Shown here: positions 1 through 5,811 of the stretch, piece after piece
Layout: each line of letters opens with the position of its first letter
Position numbering within the stretch: the first letter of the stretch is position 1
NCBI GenBank assembly: GCA_017354065.1
Contig: JAFMRN010000107.1
Coordinates: 1 to 7,769 of the forward strand
Length of the DNA stretch: 7,769 bases
Direction of reading: 5' to 3'
Origin: Solirubrobacterales bacterium
GTDB lineage: Bacteria > Actinomycetota > Thermoleophilia > Solirubrobacterales > Solirubrobacteraceae
Translations under genes and position numbers: made by a program
The notes under the pieces: model-generated
Databases searched by the model: none
What the model saw: only the letters and a program-made list of their open reading frames with translations
What the model was told of the DNA's origin: nothing

Positions 1-428
1 CGTTGGGTAGCCGCGCCTTCTCCCTGATCTATCAGGCTGCGGCGCCGTACTTCCTGACCATCCCCGCACGGATCATCGATGTCGAACCGGGCATCGCCCA
101 CGCGCAGATGCCACAGACCCCGTGGGTGCGCAACCACCTGGGCACCGTTCACGCGATCGCGCTGTGCAATCTCGCCGAGTACGTGATGGGTGCCCTGGCG
201 GAGGCCACGATCCCCGGCTCCCACCGCTGGGTCCCGAAGGGCATGAGCGTCGAGTACGTGAACAAGGCGCGCGGCACCATGCACGCGACCGCGACCCTGA
301 CGCTGCCAGAGCCGCTGGCCGACAAGCAGGAGCTGCCGGTCGCGATCGAGGTCAAGGATGATGCCGATCAGGTCGTCTTCACCGCCGAGATCAGGATCTG
401 GGTCACGGAGAAGCCGGCGGCCACATGA
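1..428 (+). CDS. DUF4442 hotdog-fold protein, thioesterase-like (5' end cut by window)
   Basis: The visible 141 residues look like the DUF4442 branch of the hotdog superfamily (PaaI/YiiD-like acyl-CoA thioesterases). The N-terminal part reads ...AFSLIYQAAAPYFLTIPARI, then a beta strand (IDVEPGIAHAQMP), then the hotdog central-helix segment with NHLGTVHAIALCNLAEYVMG (numbering from the TTG at 3: N44, G47, H50, E59). After it comes VEYVNKARGTMHATATL, the strand pattern typical of the fold. The frame is open to the left edge. TTG at 3 is the only possible start inside the window, but family members usually have several more residues before this point, so I treat the gene as 5'-partial. The stop overlaps the start of the carbonic anhydrase gene by ATGA (425-428), implying one operon and coupled translation. 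Family members are thought to hydrolyse acyl-CoA thioesters; the substrate here is unknown. Hotdog assignment is fairly sure; enzymatic activity is inference. Confidence 0.8.
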   Translation, partial: LGSRAFSLIYQAAAPYFLTIPARIIDVEPGIAHAQMPQTPWVRNHLGTVHAIALCNLAEYVMGALAEATIPGSHRWVPKGMSVEYVNKARGTMHATATLTLPEPLADKQELPVAIEVKDDADQVVFTAEIRIWVTEKPAAT

Positions 429-919
429 ACTTCATCGACTCGCTCCTAGCCAACAACCAGGCCTACGCCGGCAAGCACGGCGCCGGGCACCTGCCGGTCG
501 AGCCCAGCCGCAAGCTGGCGATCGTCACCTGCATGGACTCGCGCATCGACACCTTCGCCGCGCTCGGCCTGAAGGACGGCGAGGCCCACATCCTCCGCAA
601 CGCCGGCGGCGTGATCACCAACGACGTGATCCGCAGCCTGGCGATCTCCCAGCGCAAGCTCGGCACGCGTGAGGTGATGCTGATCCACCACACGGACTGT
701 GGCATGCAGAAGATCACCGATGACAGCTTCCGCGCCGAGCTGCAGCGCGACACCGGGACGGCACCGGCCTTTGCGATCGAGTCCTTCTCAGACGTCGACG
801 CGGACGTCCGCCAATCAATCCTGCGCGTGCGCCGCTCTGAGTTCGTGCCCTACCGTGACGCGGTGCGCGGCTTTGTCTACGACGTGGAGTCCCACCGCCT
901 GCGCGAAGTCACGGCCTAG
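425..919 (+). CDS. Beta-class carbonic anhydrase, MtcA1/Rv1284-like
   Basis: Zinc enzyme interconverting CO2 and bicarbonate, cytoplasmic. The 164-residue protein has the full beta-class active site: zinc ligands C36 (in CMDSR), H89 and C92 (in HHTDCGM), and the D38-R40 dyad that gates the fourth zinc position. The stretch EAHILRNAGGVITNDVIRSLAISQRKLGTRE and the C-terminal RGFVYDV closely match, from memory, M. tuberculosis Rv1284 (MtcA1, 163 aa), which is shorter than plant-type beta enzymes of over 200 aa. The ATG at 425 overlaps the upstream stop (ATGA); a GGAGAAG Shine-Dalgarno-like sequence lies at 407-413, 11 bases before the start, so re-initiation and direct initiation are both possible. 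Co-transcription with a thioesterase-like gene suggests, without proof, a link to acyl-CoA metabolism, for example bicarbonate for acyl-CoA carboxylases. Family assignment is very secure; the physiological role is not. Confidence 0.93.
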   Translation: MNFIDSLLANNQAYAGKHGAGHLPVEPSRKLAIVTCMDSRIDTFAALGLKDGEAHILRNAGGVITNDVIRSLAISQRKLGTREVMLIHHTDCGMQKITDDSFRAELQRDTGTAPAFAIESFSDVDADVRQSILRVRRSEFVPYRDAVRGFVYDVESHRLREVTA

Positions 920-932
920 CCCTGAAATCTCC

Positions 933-960
933 CAACCCCCGGCGCGCGCGGCGGGGGTTG
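933..960. terminator. GC-rich hairpin after the carbonic anhydrase gene, probable terminator
   Basis: CAACCCCCG (933-941) pairs perfectly with CGGGGGTTG (952-960), a 9-bp stem with a 10-base loop of alternating GC. It begins 13 bases after the carbonic anhydrase stop codon, between two convergent genes. No T run follows on either strand, so it is not a classical intrinsic terminator, but U-less hairpins are commonly proposed as terminators or 3'-end stabilisers in GC-rich actinobacteria. It shares its right arm with the next hairpin, so both cannot form together. Confidence 0.55.
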
Positions 961-1001
961 CGCCGCTACCCCGGCTGAGCAACGGTAACTGCGCAACCCC
1001 C
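953..1001. terminator. Second, overlapping hairpin, likely serving the minus-strand transcript
   Basis: GGGGGTTGCGC (953-963) is perfectly complementary to GCGCAACCCCC (991-1001): an 11-bp stem around a 27-base loop, which itself can close a short TACC/GGTA stem (967-970 with 984-987). A transcript coming from the efflux gene on the minus strand meets the 1001-953 pairing first, while the plus-strand transcript meets 933-960 first. This fits a bidirectional terminator built from one shared arm. The rest of 920-1046 (to the stop codon of the efflux gene) contains nothing else I can identify. Confidence 0.45.
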
Positions 1002-1046
1002 TCGCGATCGGTGCAGGTTTGGGAAGTTTCAGGGGCCGCCGAACAA

Positions 1047-3056
1047 CTAGTGCGCTACCGCCGAGCTCGCGTCCGAGCCGAACTCATCGGCCATCCGCGT
1101 CAGCAGCGTGGCAACATCGTGGTGGCGCTCCGGATCCCAGCCATCCAGCAGCCGTGACAGCGTCGCGCGGCGCTCGGTCGCGAGCCTGGCCAGCGCGCGC
1201 TCACCCTCATCGGTCAGCCGGTAGTTGTCATCGAGCATCGCCTTGACCATCAGCTCGGCGAGCGCGGACTGCCCGCGGGAGACCGGGATGCGCGCCGCTT
1301 CACAGGTGGCCGCCAGGTCCAGGTTAGGTTCGCGGTGGTAGCGGACCAGCAGCCAGCAGGCCGCTGCTGAGAGGTCGACCTGGGCGCGCTCAGCGACACC
1401 CTCAATGAAGCGGCGCACGCCCTCACGGCCGACCAGCACGCTGAGCGCGCGGACGATCTCGGAGACCGAGTCAGGCATCCGCGGCATCGCGAAGCTGTCA
1501 CCCAACTGCCCGGGCACGTCGGCGGAGGCACCCTGAACGGACTCGCGCAGCTTCAGCTGGGGCAGCAGCCAGGTCAGCAAGAACGCGAGCGCGGCGACGC
1601 CGGCCGCGACCAGGAACACCACGCTCAGCGAGTCGGTGAAGGCGTGCGTGTAGGCGGAGTGCAGCGCGGGTGGCAACTGCTTCAGTTTCTGGGGGTCGGC
1701 GGAGGCCCCCGACAGCTGCGAGGCCGAATACTGGGCGCCCTGTCCGCTGGCGGTCAGCTTCGCCGTCAGGTTGCGCTTCAGGCCCGAGGAGAACAACGAG
1801 CCGAGGATCGCGGTCCCGATCGAGCCGCCGATTGAACGGAACAGCGTCGCGCCGGAGGTGGCGACGCCGAGGTCCTCATAGCCCACCGCGTTCTGCACCG
1901 CAAGGACAAGCACCTGCATGACCAGGCCGAGACCCAGCCCGAACACGAACATGAACGCCGATGACACGAGCTTGCTGGTGGACGCGTCCATCCGCGAGAG
2001 CAGCACCAGGCCGATGATCATCACGAACGTGCCGGCGATCGGGAACGGCTTGTAGCGACCGGTGCGCGAGATGATCTGACCCGAGCCGATTGAGGTGATC
2101 AACAGCCCGGCCATCAGCGGCAGGATCTGTAGCCCTGAACCGGTGGGTGAGGCGCCGCCGACGACCTGCATGAACAGCGGCAGATAGGTGATCGAGCCGA
2201 GCATCGCAAAGCCGACGATCAGGCCGACGGCGGAGGTCACGGCAAAGGTCCGGTTGCTGAACAGCCGCGGTGGCAGCACCGGCTCGGAGGCGGAACGCTC
2301 GACCCGCGAGAACAGCACGATCAGTCCGATCGAGACGAGGATCAGCACGATCGCCTGCCATGACAGCCAGGGGAAGTTGACCCCGCCGAAGGTGCAGGTC
2401 AACACCACACCGCACAGCGCCAGGGCCAGCGCCAGCGCGCCGCGGTAATCAATCTGGTGGTGCTCGCTCTCGCGCCGGGAGGGCAGTGTCAGGGCCAGGA
2501 CGAGGAACGCGATCACGCCGACCGGCAGGTTCACGTAGAAGATCGCCCGCCATGAGAGGGAGCTGGTGAAGAAGCCGCCCAGCAGCGGTCCGAGCACCGA
2601 GGAGACGCCGAACACGGCGCCGAAGTAGCCCTGGTACTTGCCCCGGTCGCGCGGCGGGACCACGTCCCCGATCGCCGCTGTGGTGGAGATCATCAGACCG
2701 CCGCCGCCGAGCCCCTGGAGCCCGCGGAACAGAACCAGCTCGGTGAAGTTGCCGGCCAGCCCGCACAGCGCGGATCCGGCCAGGAACAGGACCAGCGCGA
2801 CCTGCAGCACGACCTTGCGCCCGTACAGGTCACCGAGCTTCCCATACACCGGGGTGACCGCGGTCTGTGCCAGCAGGTATGCGGTGACTACCCAGGAGAT
2901 GTGGCTCAGCCCGCCCAGGTCGCCGGCGATCGTCGGCAGCGCCGTGGACACGATCGTCTGATCCAGCGACGCCATCAGCATCACCAGCATCAGGCCGACA
3001 AAGACGACCTTGATCTTGGTGTTCGCGACGGGCGAGTTCTCGACGGTGGTGGTCAT
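1047..3056 (-). CDS. DHA2-family (EmrB/QacA) MFS drug efflux transporter with C-terminal MarR-like domain
   Basis: Proton-driven multidrug exporter in the inner membrane, 669 residues. Residues 1-500 form a 14-TM DHA2 transporter: the TM1 motif LDQTIVSTALPTI (31-43), motif A GKLGDLYGRK (72-81), motif B arginine R111 in LFRGLQGLGGGG, antiporter motif C GVSSVLGPLLGG (150-161), and a long external loop (about 425-475) before the last TM, as in EmrB/QacA. Typical relatives end soon after TM14; here about 165 more residues follow. Residues about 527-660 resemble a MarR winged helix: a long first helix, LDLAATCEAARIPVSRGQSAL as helix-turn-helix, a short wing ending in RLTDEGERAL, then a closing helix with LLDGWDPERHHDVATLLTRM. 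Similar long transporters exist in other actinobacteria (e.g. Rv1877 is of similar length). The ATG overlaps the tetR stop by ATGA (3053-3056), so the two are coupled. Substrate unknown. Confidence 0.92.
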   Translation of the reverse strand: MTTTVENSPVANTKIKVVFVGLMLVMLMASLDQTIVSTALPTIAGDLGGLSHISWVVTAYLLAQTAVTPVYGKLGDLYGRKVVLQVALVLFLAGSALCGLAGNFTELVLFRGLQGLGGGGLMISTTAAIGDVVPPRDRGKYQGYFGAVFGVSSVLGPLLGGFFTSSLSWRAIFYVNLPVGVIAFLVLALTLPSRRESEHHQIDYRGALALALALCGVVLTCTFGGVNFPWLSWQAIVLILVSIGLIVLFSRVERSASEPVLPPRLFSNRTFAVTSAVGLIVGFAMLGSITYLPLFMQVVGGASPTGSGLQILPLMAGLLITSIGSGQIISRTGRYKPFPIAGTFVMIIGLVLLSRMDASTSKLVSSAFMFVFGLGLGLVMQVLVLAVQNAVGYEDLGVATSGATLFRSIGGSIGTAILGSLFSSGLKRNLTAKLTASGQGAQYSASQLSGASADPQKLKQLPPALHSAYTHAFTDSLSVVFLVAAGVAALAFLLTWLLPQLKLRESVQGASADVPGQLGDSFAMPRMPDSVSEIVRALSVLVGREGVRRFIEGVAERAQVDLSAAACWLLVRYHREPNLDLAATCEAARIPVSRGQSALAELMVKAMLDDNYRLTDEGERALARLATERRATLSRLLDGWDPERHHDVATLLTRMADEFGSDASSAVAH

Positions 3057-4399
3057 TCGGGGAGGTCCAATGCTTCCAGCAGGCGCCAGGTGCCGCGCAG
3101 CAGTCGCGCGGGCGGGAACGCGTCCTGCTCGGTCAGGGCGAGCCGCGCTTGCTCCTCACCTACCGTCAACAGCATCCGCGCCATAGCCTCGACGTGGTAG
3201 GCGGGGGGTTCGGGCTCCTTGGACGCCAGGACCCAGGCGATCAGCGGCTCGATCCGTTTGGCGAGCGCCGCGCGGCGGCGGTTGACTATCCGCTGCAGCG
3301 CCCGCGGCGCGCTCTCAGGCCGCAGCAGCGCGACGCTCCAGGTCAGGGGCCGCTCCGCCACCGCGCTCAGCAGGTGATGCAGCGCGTCGTAGAGGACCTC
3401 GCGCGGACTGATCCCCGAGGCCACCGCGGCCACCGGGTCCTGGGGGATCAGGCCGCGCAGCGTCGAGCGCACGCGCAGGTCCTCGCGGTGCATCAGCGTC
3501 GCGATCAGCACCCCCAGGTTTGAGAAGCTGCGGTAGATCACCACGCGGTTGACGCCCGCCCGCCGGGCGATGCCCTCGACGCTGAGTGAGTCGAAGCCCT
3601 GCTCAGCGACGAGCTCGAGCGCGACGTCAAGCAGCTGCTCGCGGCGCTCAGCCTGGGGCACCCGTTTGCGCGGAGCGGCCACGGCCGTGCTCACAGCGCC
3701 GTTCACAGAGGCGCCATGGGCCGGTTGGAGCACGGGCGCGGGTATCTCCGGCCGTTCCGGGGGCTGTGCCCCGACGGTGCTGCCGGCCGGGAACAGCGCC
3801 AGCAGGTCGACGGTCGCGTTGGCCAGGCGTTCGGGCCGGAAGCGGCGGGGGTGGGCCAGCATCAGGCGGGCCGCGTCCTCACCGACCGCGACGAACAGGC
3901 GCGCGGCCATCTCCAGGTCGATGCCGTGCGGCCCGCCACGGACCGACAGGCCCCACTCCAGCAGCGCGCGCAGGTGTCCGGCGATCTCCGCGCGCACGCG
4001 CTGGAGACGGAAGTTCAGCTCCTGTGAGGTGCCGGGCGGCGGCATCAGCGCCAGGCGCCAGTGGCGCGGATCCGCGCGCACCGCTGACAGGAACATGCTG
4101 ATCCGCTCGATCAGGAACTCGTCCGGATCGGCATCGGCCGGTACGCCCGGGCCGAGGATCTCAGCGAGCTGGCCCGACACCCGCTGGTCACCACGGTCGA
4201 TCAGCGCCAGCAGCAAGGACTCCAGGTCCCCGAACGTGTCATAGATGACAGGCCGTGTTACACCGGCGCGCTGTGCCACCGCCTCGACGGTGATGTATCC
4301 GAATCCCTGGTCGGCGAGGACGTCGAGCGTACTGTCAAGCAACTGCTCGCGGCGGGTCTCCGGCGTTAGGCGTGGTGTCCGTTGTGCACGTCCTGCCAT
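3053..4399 (-). CDS. Tandem TetR/AcrR-family regulator (two complete TetR repressors in one protein)
   Basis: Predicted DNA-binding repressor of the efflux gene it overlaps. Usual TetR proteins have about 190-220 residues; this one has 448 because it holds two full copies. Copy 1 (about 10-204) has the helix-turn-helix at 37-63 (VEAVAQRAGVTRPVIYDTF), and copy 2 (about 246-448) at 273-300 (VEGIARRAGVNRVVIYRSF). Both helix-turn-helix parts are preceded by RREQLLD, and the ligand-domain halves also align: WRLALMPP with WSVALLRP, and AARLFVAVGEDAARLML with MARMLLTVGEEQARLAL. A proline/alanine-rich linker (about 205-245) joins them. It is therefore an internal duplication of a whole gene, not just an extra DNA-binding domain. 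The two copies have diverged clearly, so the protein may bind an asymmetric site or sense two ligands. Start ATG at 4399; Shine-Dalgarno match is poor. It is divergent from otsB across 31 bp. Confidence 0.92.
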   Translation of the reverse strand: MAGRAQRTPRLTPETRREQLLDSTLDVLADQGFGYITVEAVAQRAGVTRPVIYDTFGDLESLLLALIDRGDQRVSGQLAEILGPGVPADADPDEFLIERISMFLSAVRADPRHWRLALMPPPGTSQELNFRLQRVRAEIAGHLRALLEWGLSVRGGPHGIDLEMAARLFVAVGEDAARLMLAHPRRFRPERLANATVDLLALFPAGSTVGAQPPERPEIPAPVLQPAHGASVNGAVSTAVAAPRKRVPQAERREQLLDVALELVAEQGFDSLSVEGIARRAGVNRVVIYRSFSNLGVLIATLMHREDLRVRSTLRGLIPQDPVAAVASGISPREVLYDALHHLLSAVAERPLTWSVALLRPESAPRALQRIVNRRRAALAKRIEPLIAWVLASKEPEPPAYHVEAMARMLLTVGEEQARLALTEQDAFPPARLLRGTWRLLEALDLPE

Positions 4400-4430
4400 T
4401 CAGCTCGGCATACTAGTTGGAGTGAGTGCA
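4400..4430. promoter_or_regulatory. 31-bp divergent gap between tetR-type gene and otsB, with weak promoter-like and palindromic sequence
   Basis: The gap holds the only AT-richer patch between the two divergent genes. On the minus strand TAGTAT (4415-4410) resembles a -10 box 10 bases before the tetR ATG, which would give a nearly leaderless mRNA; no convincing -35 box sits at the right distance (TTGTCT is about 20 bases upstream). The 6-bp palindrome ACTAGT (4412-4417) overlaps it and could be the core of an operator, though its flanks are not symmetric. The promoter for otsB must lie mostly inside the tetR coding region. These are weak, short matches. Confidence 0.3.
4419..4422 (+). promoter_or_regulatory. 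Ribosome binding site deciding the otsB start
   Basis: GGAG at 4419-4422 lies 8 bases before the GTG at 4431, an ideal distance. The alternative in-frame GTG at 4422 would overlap this sequence and has no comparable site. The frame is open further left to 4245, but that extension lies antisense to the TetR coding region and encodes low-complexity, non-homologous sequence. Confidence 0.6.
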
Positions 4431-5222
4431 GTGGCAGACAAGTTGGCGCCGCTGATCGCTGACTCCGCAGGGACAGCGGTGCTGCTGGATATTGACGGGA
4501 CGTTGTCGCCGATCGTTGAGATCGCCAGCGAGGCGACCGTACCCGAACCGACCCGGAAGCTGCTGATCTCGGTCTCGCGCCGCTACCGGGTGGTCGCCTG
4601 CGTGTCCGGGCGCCGCGCCTCCCAGGCGCGCGGCATGGTCGGCGTCGGGTCGATCAGCTACATCGGCAGCCACGGCGCCGAGCTGCTCGAGTCCGGCTGG
4701 ACCGAGGCCGTCCTCGACTCGGCGCTGGACGGCTGGGCCGAACGCCTGGAGCGCTTCCGCCGCGAGTCCGACACGCCCGAATTAAGGCGCGCACGGGTCC
4801 GGATCGAGGACAAGGGCCCGATAGTCGCCTTCCACTGGCGCGGCGCCGAGGATGAGACACACGCGCGCGAGGCCGTCGACAGCCTGGCGGCGCAAGCCGC
4901 GAATGACGGCCTTGAGGCGCACTGGGGCCGCAAGGTGATGGAGGTCCGCCCGCCCGTACGGATCGACAAGGGCGCGGGCCTGCGCACCCTGCTGGGGCGC
5001 TACCCGGTTCACAACGCGCTGTATGTCGGTGATGACGTGACCGACCTGGATGCCTTCCGCGCGCTGCGCGAGCTCGTTGTGGAGGGCACACTCACACGCG
5101 CGTTGTGTGTCGGCGTCGCCTCCGAGGACGGTCCTGAGGAGGTCCGCAAACAGGCGGACCTGGTGGTCGAGGGCACTCCCGGCGTACAGGAAATCCTGGC
5201 CGCGCTGGCCGCACAGGACTGA
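4431..5222 (+). CDS. otsB: Trehalose-6-phosphate phosphatase (HAD superfamily)
   Basis: Removes phosphate from trehalose 6-phosphate, the last step of the OtsA-OtsB trehalose pathway, in the cytoplasm. With the GTG start at 4431 the protein has 263 residues, the usual OtsB length. HAD motif I is LLDIDGTLSPI with nucleophile D20 and acid/base D22; motif II VSGR has S59; the family-specific GSHGAE is at 79-84; the substrate-contact stretch GRKVMEVRP is at 166-174; motif III is K180 in RIDKG; motif IV is GDDVTDLDAF (200-209) with D201, D202 and D205. Most OtsB proteins read GDDxTDEDAF, so L206 replaces the usual E, a conservative-looking subfamily trait rather than loss of the active site. No otsA is in the window. 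The stop overlaps the next start by one base (TGATG), so the two genes are co-translated. The start was chosen from the GGAG site. Confidence 0.92.
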   Translation: MADKLAPLIADSAGTAVLLDIDGTLSPIVEIASEATVPEPTRKLLISVSRRYRVVACVSGRRASQARGMVGVGSISYIGSHGAELLESGWTEAVLDSALDGWAERLERFRRESDTPELRRARVRIEDKGPIVAFHWRGAEDETHAREAVDSLAAQAANDGLEAHWGRKVMEVRPPVRIDKGAGLRTLLGRYPVHNALYVGDDVTDLDAFRALRELVVEGTLTRALCVGVASEDGPEEVRKQADLVVEGTPGVQEILAALAAQD

Positions 5223-5770
5223 TGCGCTTCCCCGAGTTCCTGCGCGCGTCAGTGATGACGTGTGGCACCGGTGCCACCGCGCTGGTGGTGGCCACGCTCG
5301 TCGGCATCGACTCCAGCACCCAGACCACGGTCACGTTCGTCTCGCTCGGCTGGTGGGTGCTGGCGGTGCTGGCCGGGATCTGGCTCGGCCGCTCCGCGGC
5401 GGCCTCAGAGCCGATCCAGTCCCTGCTGGCCGGCGCCCGGACCCAATCGAGCCTGCCCGAGCTCCAGCCCACGCGAACCCTGTTGAACCGCCTGTGGCCG
5501 GTGATGCTCGCGACCGTGATAGCGGCCGGGTTCCTGTTCATCGCACCACAGGTTCCCGCCGTGGTCGCGGGGCTGATGATCATCCTGTCGCTCAGCTGGC
5601 GCCATCAGAGCCACGCCGTGAAAGCGATCGAGGACCGGGACGGCGCGCGTTTCTACGTTGACCGCACACCGCCGCTGTCGGCGATCCGCCTGGTCCGGAC
5701 GCCGGGATTCCGCGCGATCATGGCCGAGCAGGGATCCGGTCCGACCCACCCCCACGTCAGCCGGTCCTGA
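5222..5770 (+). CDS. Conserved-looking four-TM membrane protein of unknown function
   Basis: I do not recognise the family. The 182-residue protein has two hydrophobic hairpins: TM segments at about 13-29, 37-56, 92-108 and 111-126. Between them is a polar loop of about 35 residues (57-91) with EPIQSLLAGARTQ and PTRTLLNRLWP. The tail (127-182) is soluble and mildly basic, with EDRDGARFYVDRTPPLSAI followed by RLVRTPGFR. An even TM number places both termini on the same side, most likely the cytoplasm given the positive residues there. The ATG shares its A with the otsB stop (TGATG), a layout that argues for coupled translation; AGGA at 5215-5218 is too near to act as a normal ribosome site. 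The protein sits between trehalose and lipoprotein genes, so an envelope role is plausible but not shown. The last ten residues or so look unstructured. Confidence 0.8.
   Translation: MRFPEFLRASVMTCGTGATALVVATLVGIDSSTQTTVTFVSLGWWVLAVLAGIWLGRSAAASEPIQSLLAGARTQSSLPELQPTRTLLNRLWPVMLATVIAAGFLFIAPQVPAVVAGLMIILSLSWRHQSHAVKAIEDRDGARFYVDRTPPLSAIRLVRTPGFRAIMAEQGSGPTHPHVSRS
5262..5277. repeat. Perfect 16-bp palindrome inside the unknown membrane protein gene
   Basis: GTGGCACCGGTGCCAC reads the same on both strands with no spacer. It lies 40 bases into the four-TM gene and encodes residues 14-19 (CGTGAT) of the first TM segment. It could be a protein-binding dyad or simply codon use in a Gly/Thr/Ala-rich helix. 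Confidence 0.9.
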
Positions 5771-5782
5771 CAGGATTGCGCT

Positions 5783-5801
5783 GATCGGCACCGGGCCGAT
5801 C
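5783..5801 (+). promoter_or_regulatory. Hairpin in the leader of lgt
   Basis: GATCGGC (5783-5789) and GCCGATC (5795-5801) form a perfect 7-bp stem with a 5-base loop (ACCGG). The stem ends 10 bases before the lgt ATG, in the 41-bp gap after the membrane protein gene. No Shine-Dalgarno sequence is visible between the stem and the start. The hairpin may tune translation of lgt, partly terminate the upstream transcript, or be a dyad operator; no T run follows, so strong termination is unlikely. Confidence 0.5.
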
Positions 5802-5811
5802 CACACAGCAC

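Noticed and set aside
3..5. TTG as a confident start of the DUF4442 gene
   Set aside because: It is at the edge with no upstream sequence to judge; family length suggests a few residues are missing.
1045..1050. ACTAGT also occurs at the end of the transporter gene, suggesting a paired operator with 4412-4417
   Set aside because: A six-base palindrome is expected more than once by chance in this length, and the flanks differ.
1876..2415. 179-codon open frame on the minus strand within the transporter gene
   Set aside because: Out-of-frame shadow of the DHA2 transporter: Arg/Asp/His-rich, no homology pattern, whereas the real frame shows clear TM segments and motifs here.
3549..4430. Long open frame on the plus strand opposite the TetR gene, in the same frame as otsB
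   Set aside because: Low-complexity Arg/Ser/Ala-rich translation with no fold pattern; it mirrors the codon bias of the real minus-strand gene. It also makes otsB look about 60 residues longer than its true GTG start at 4431.
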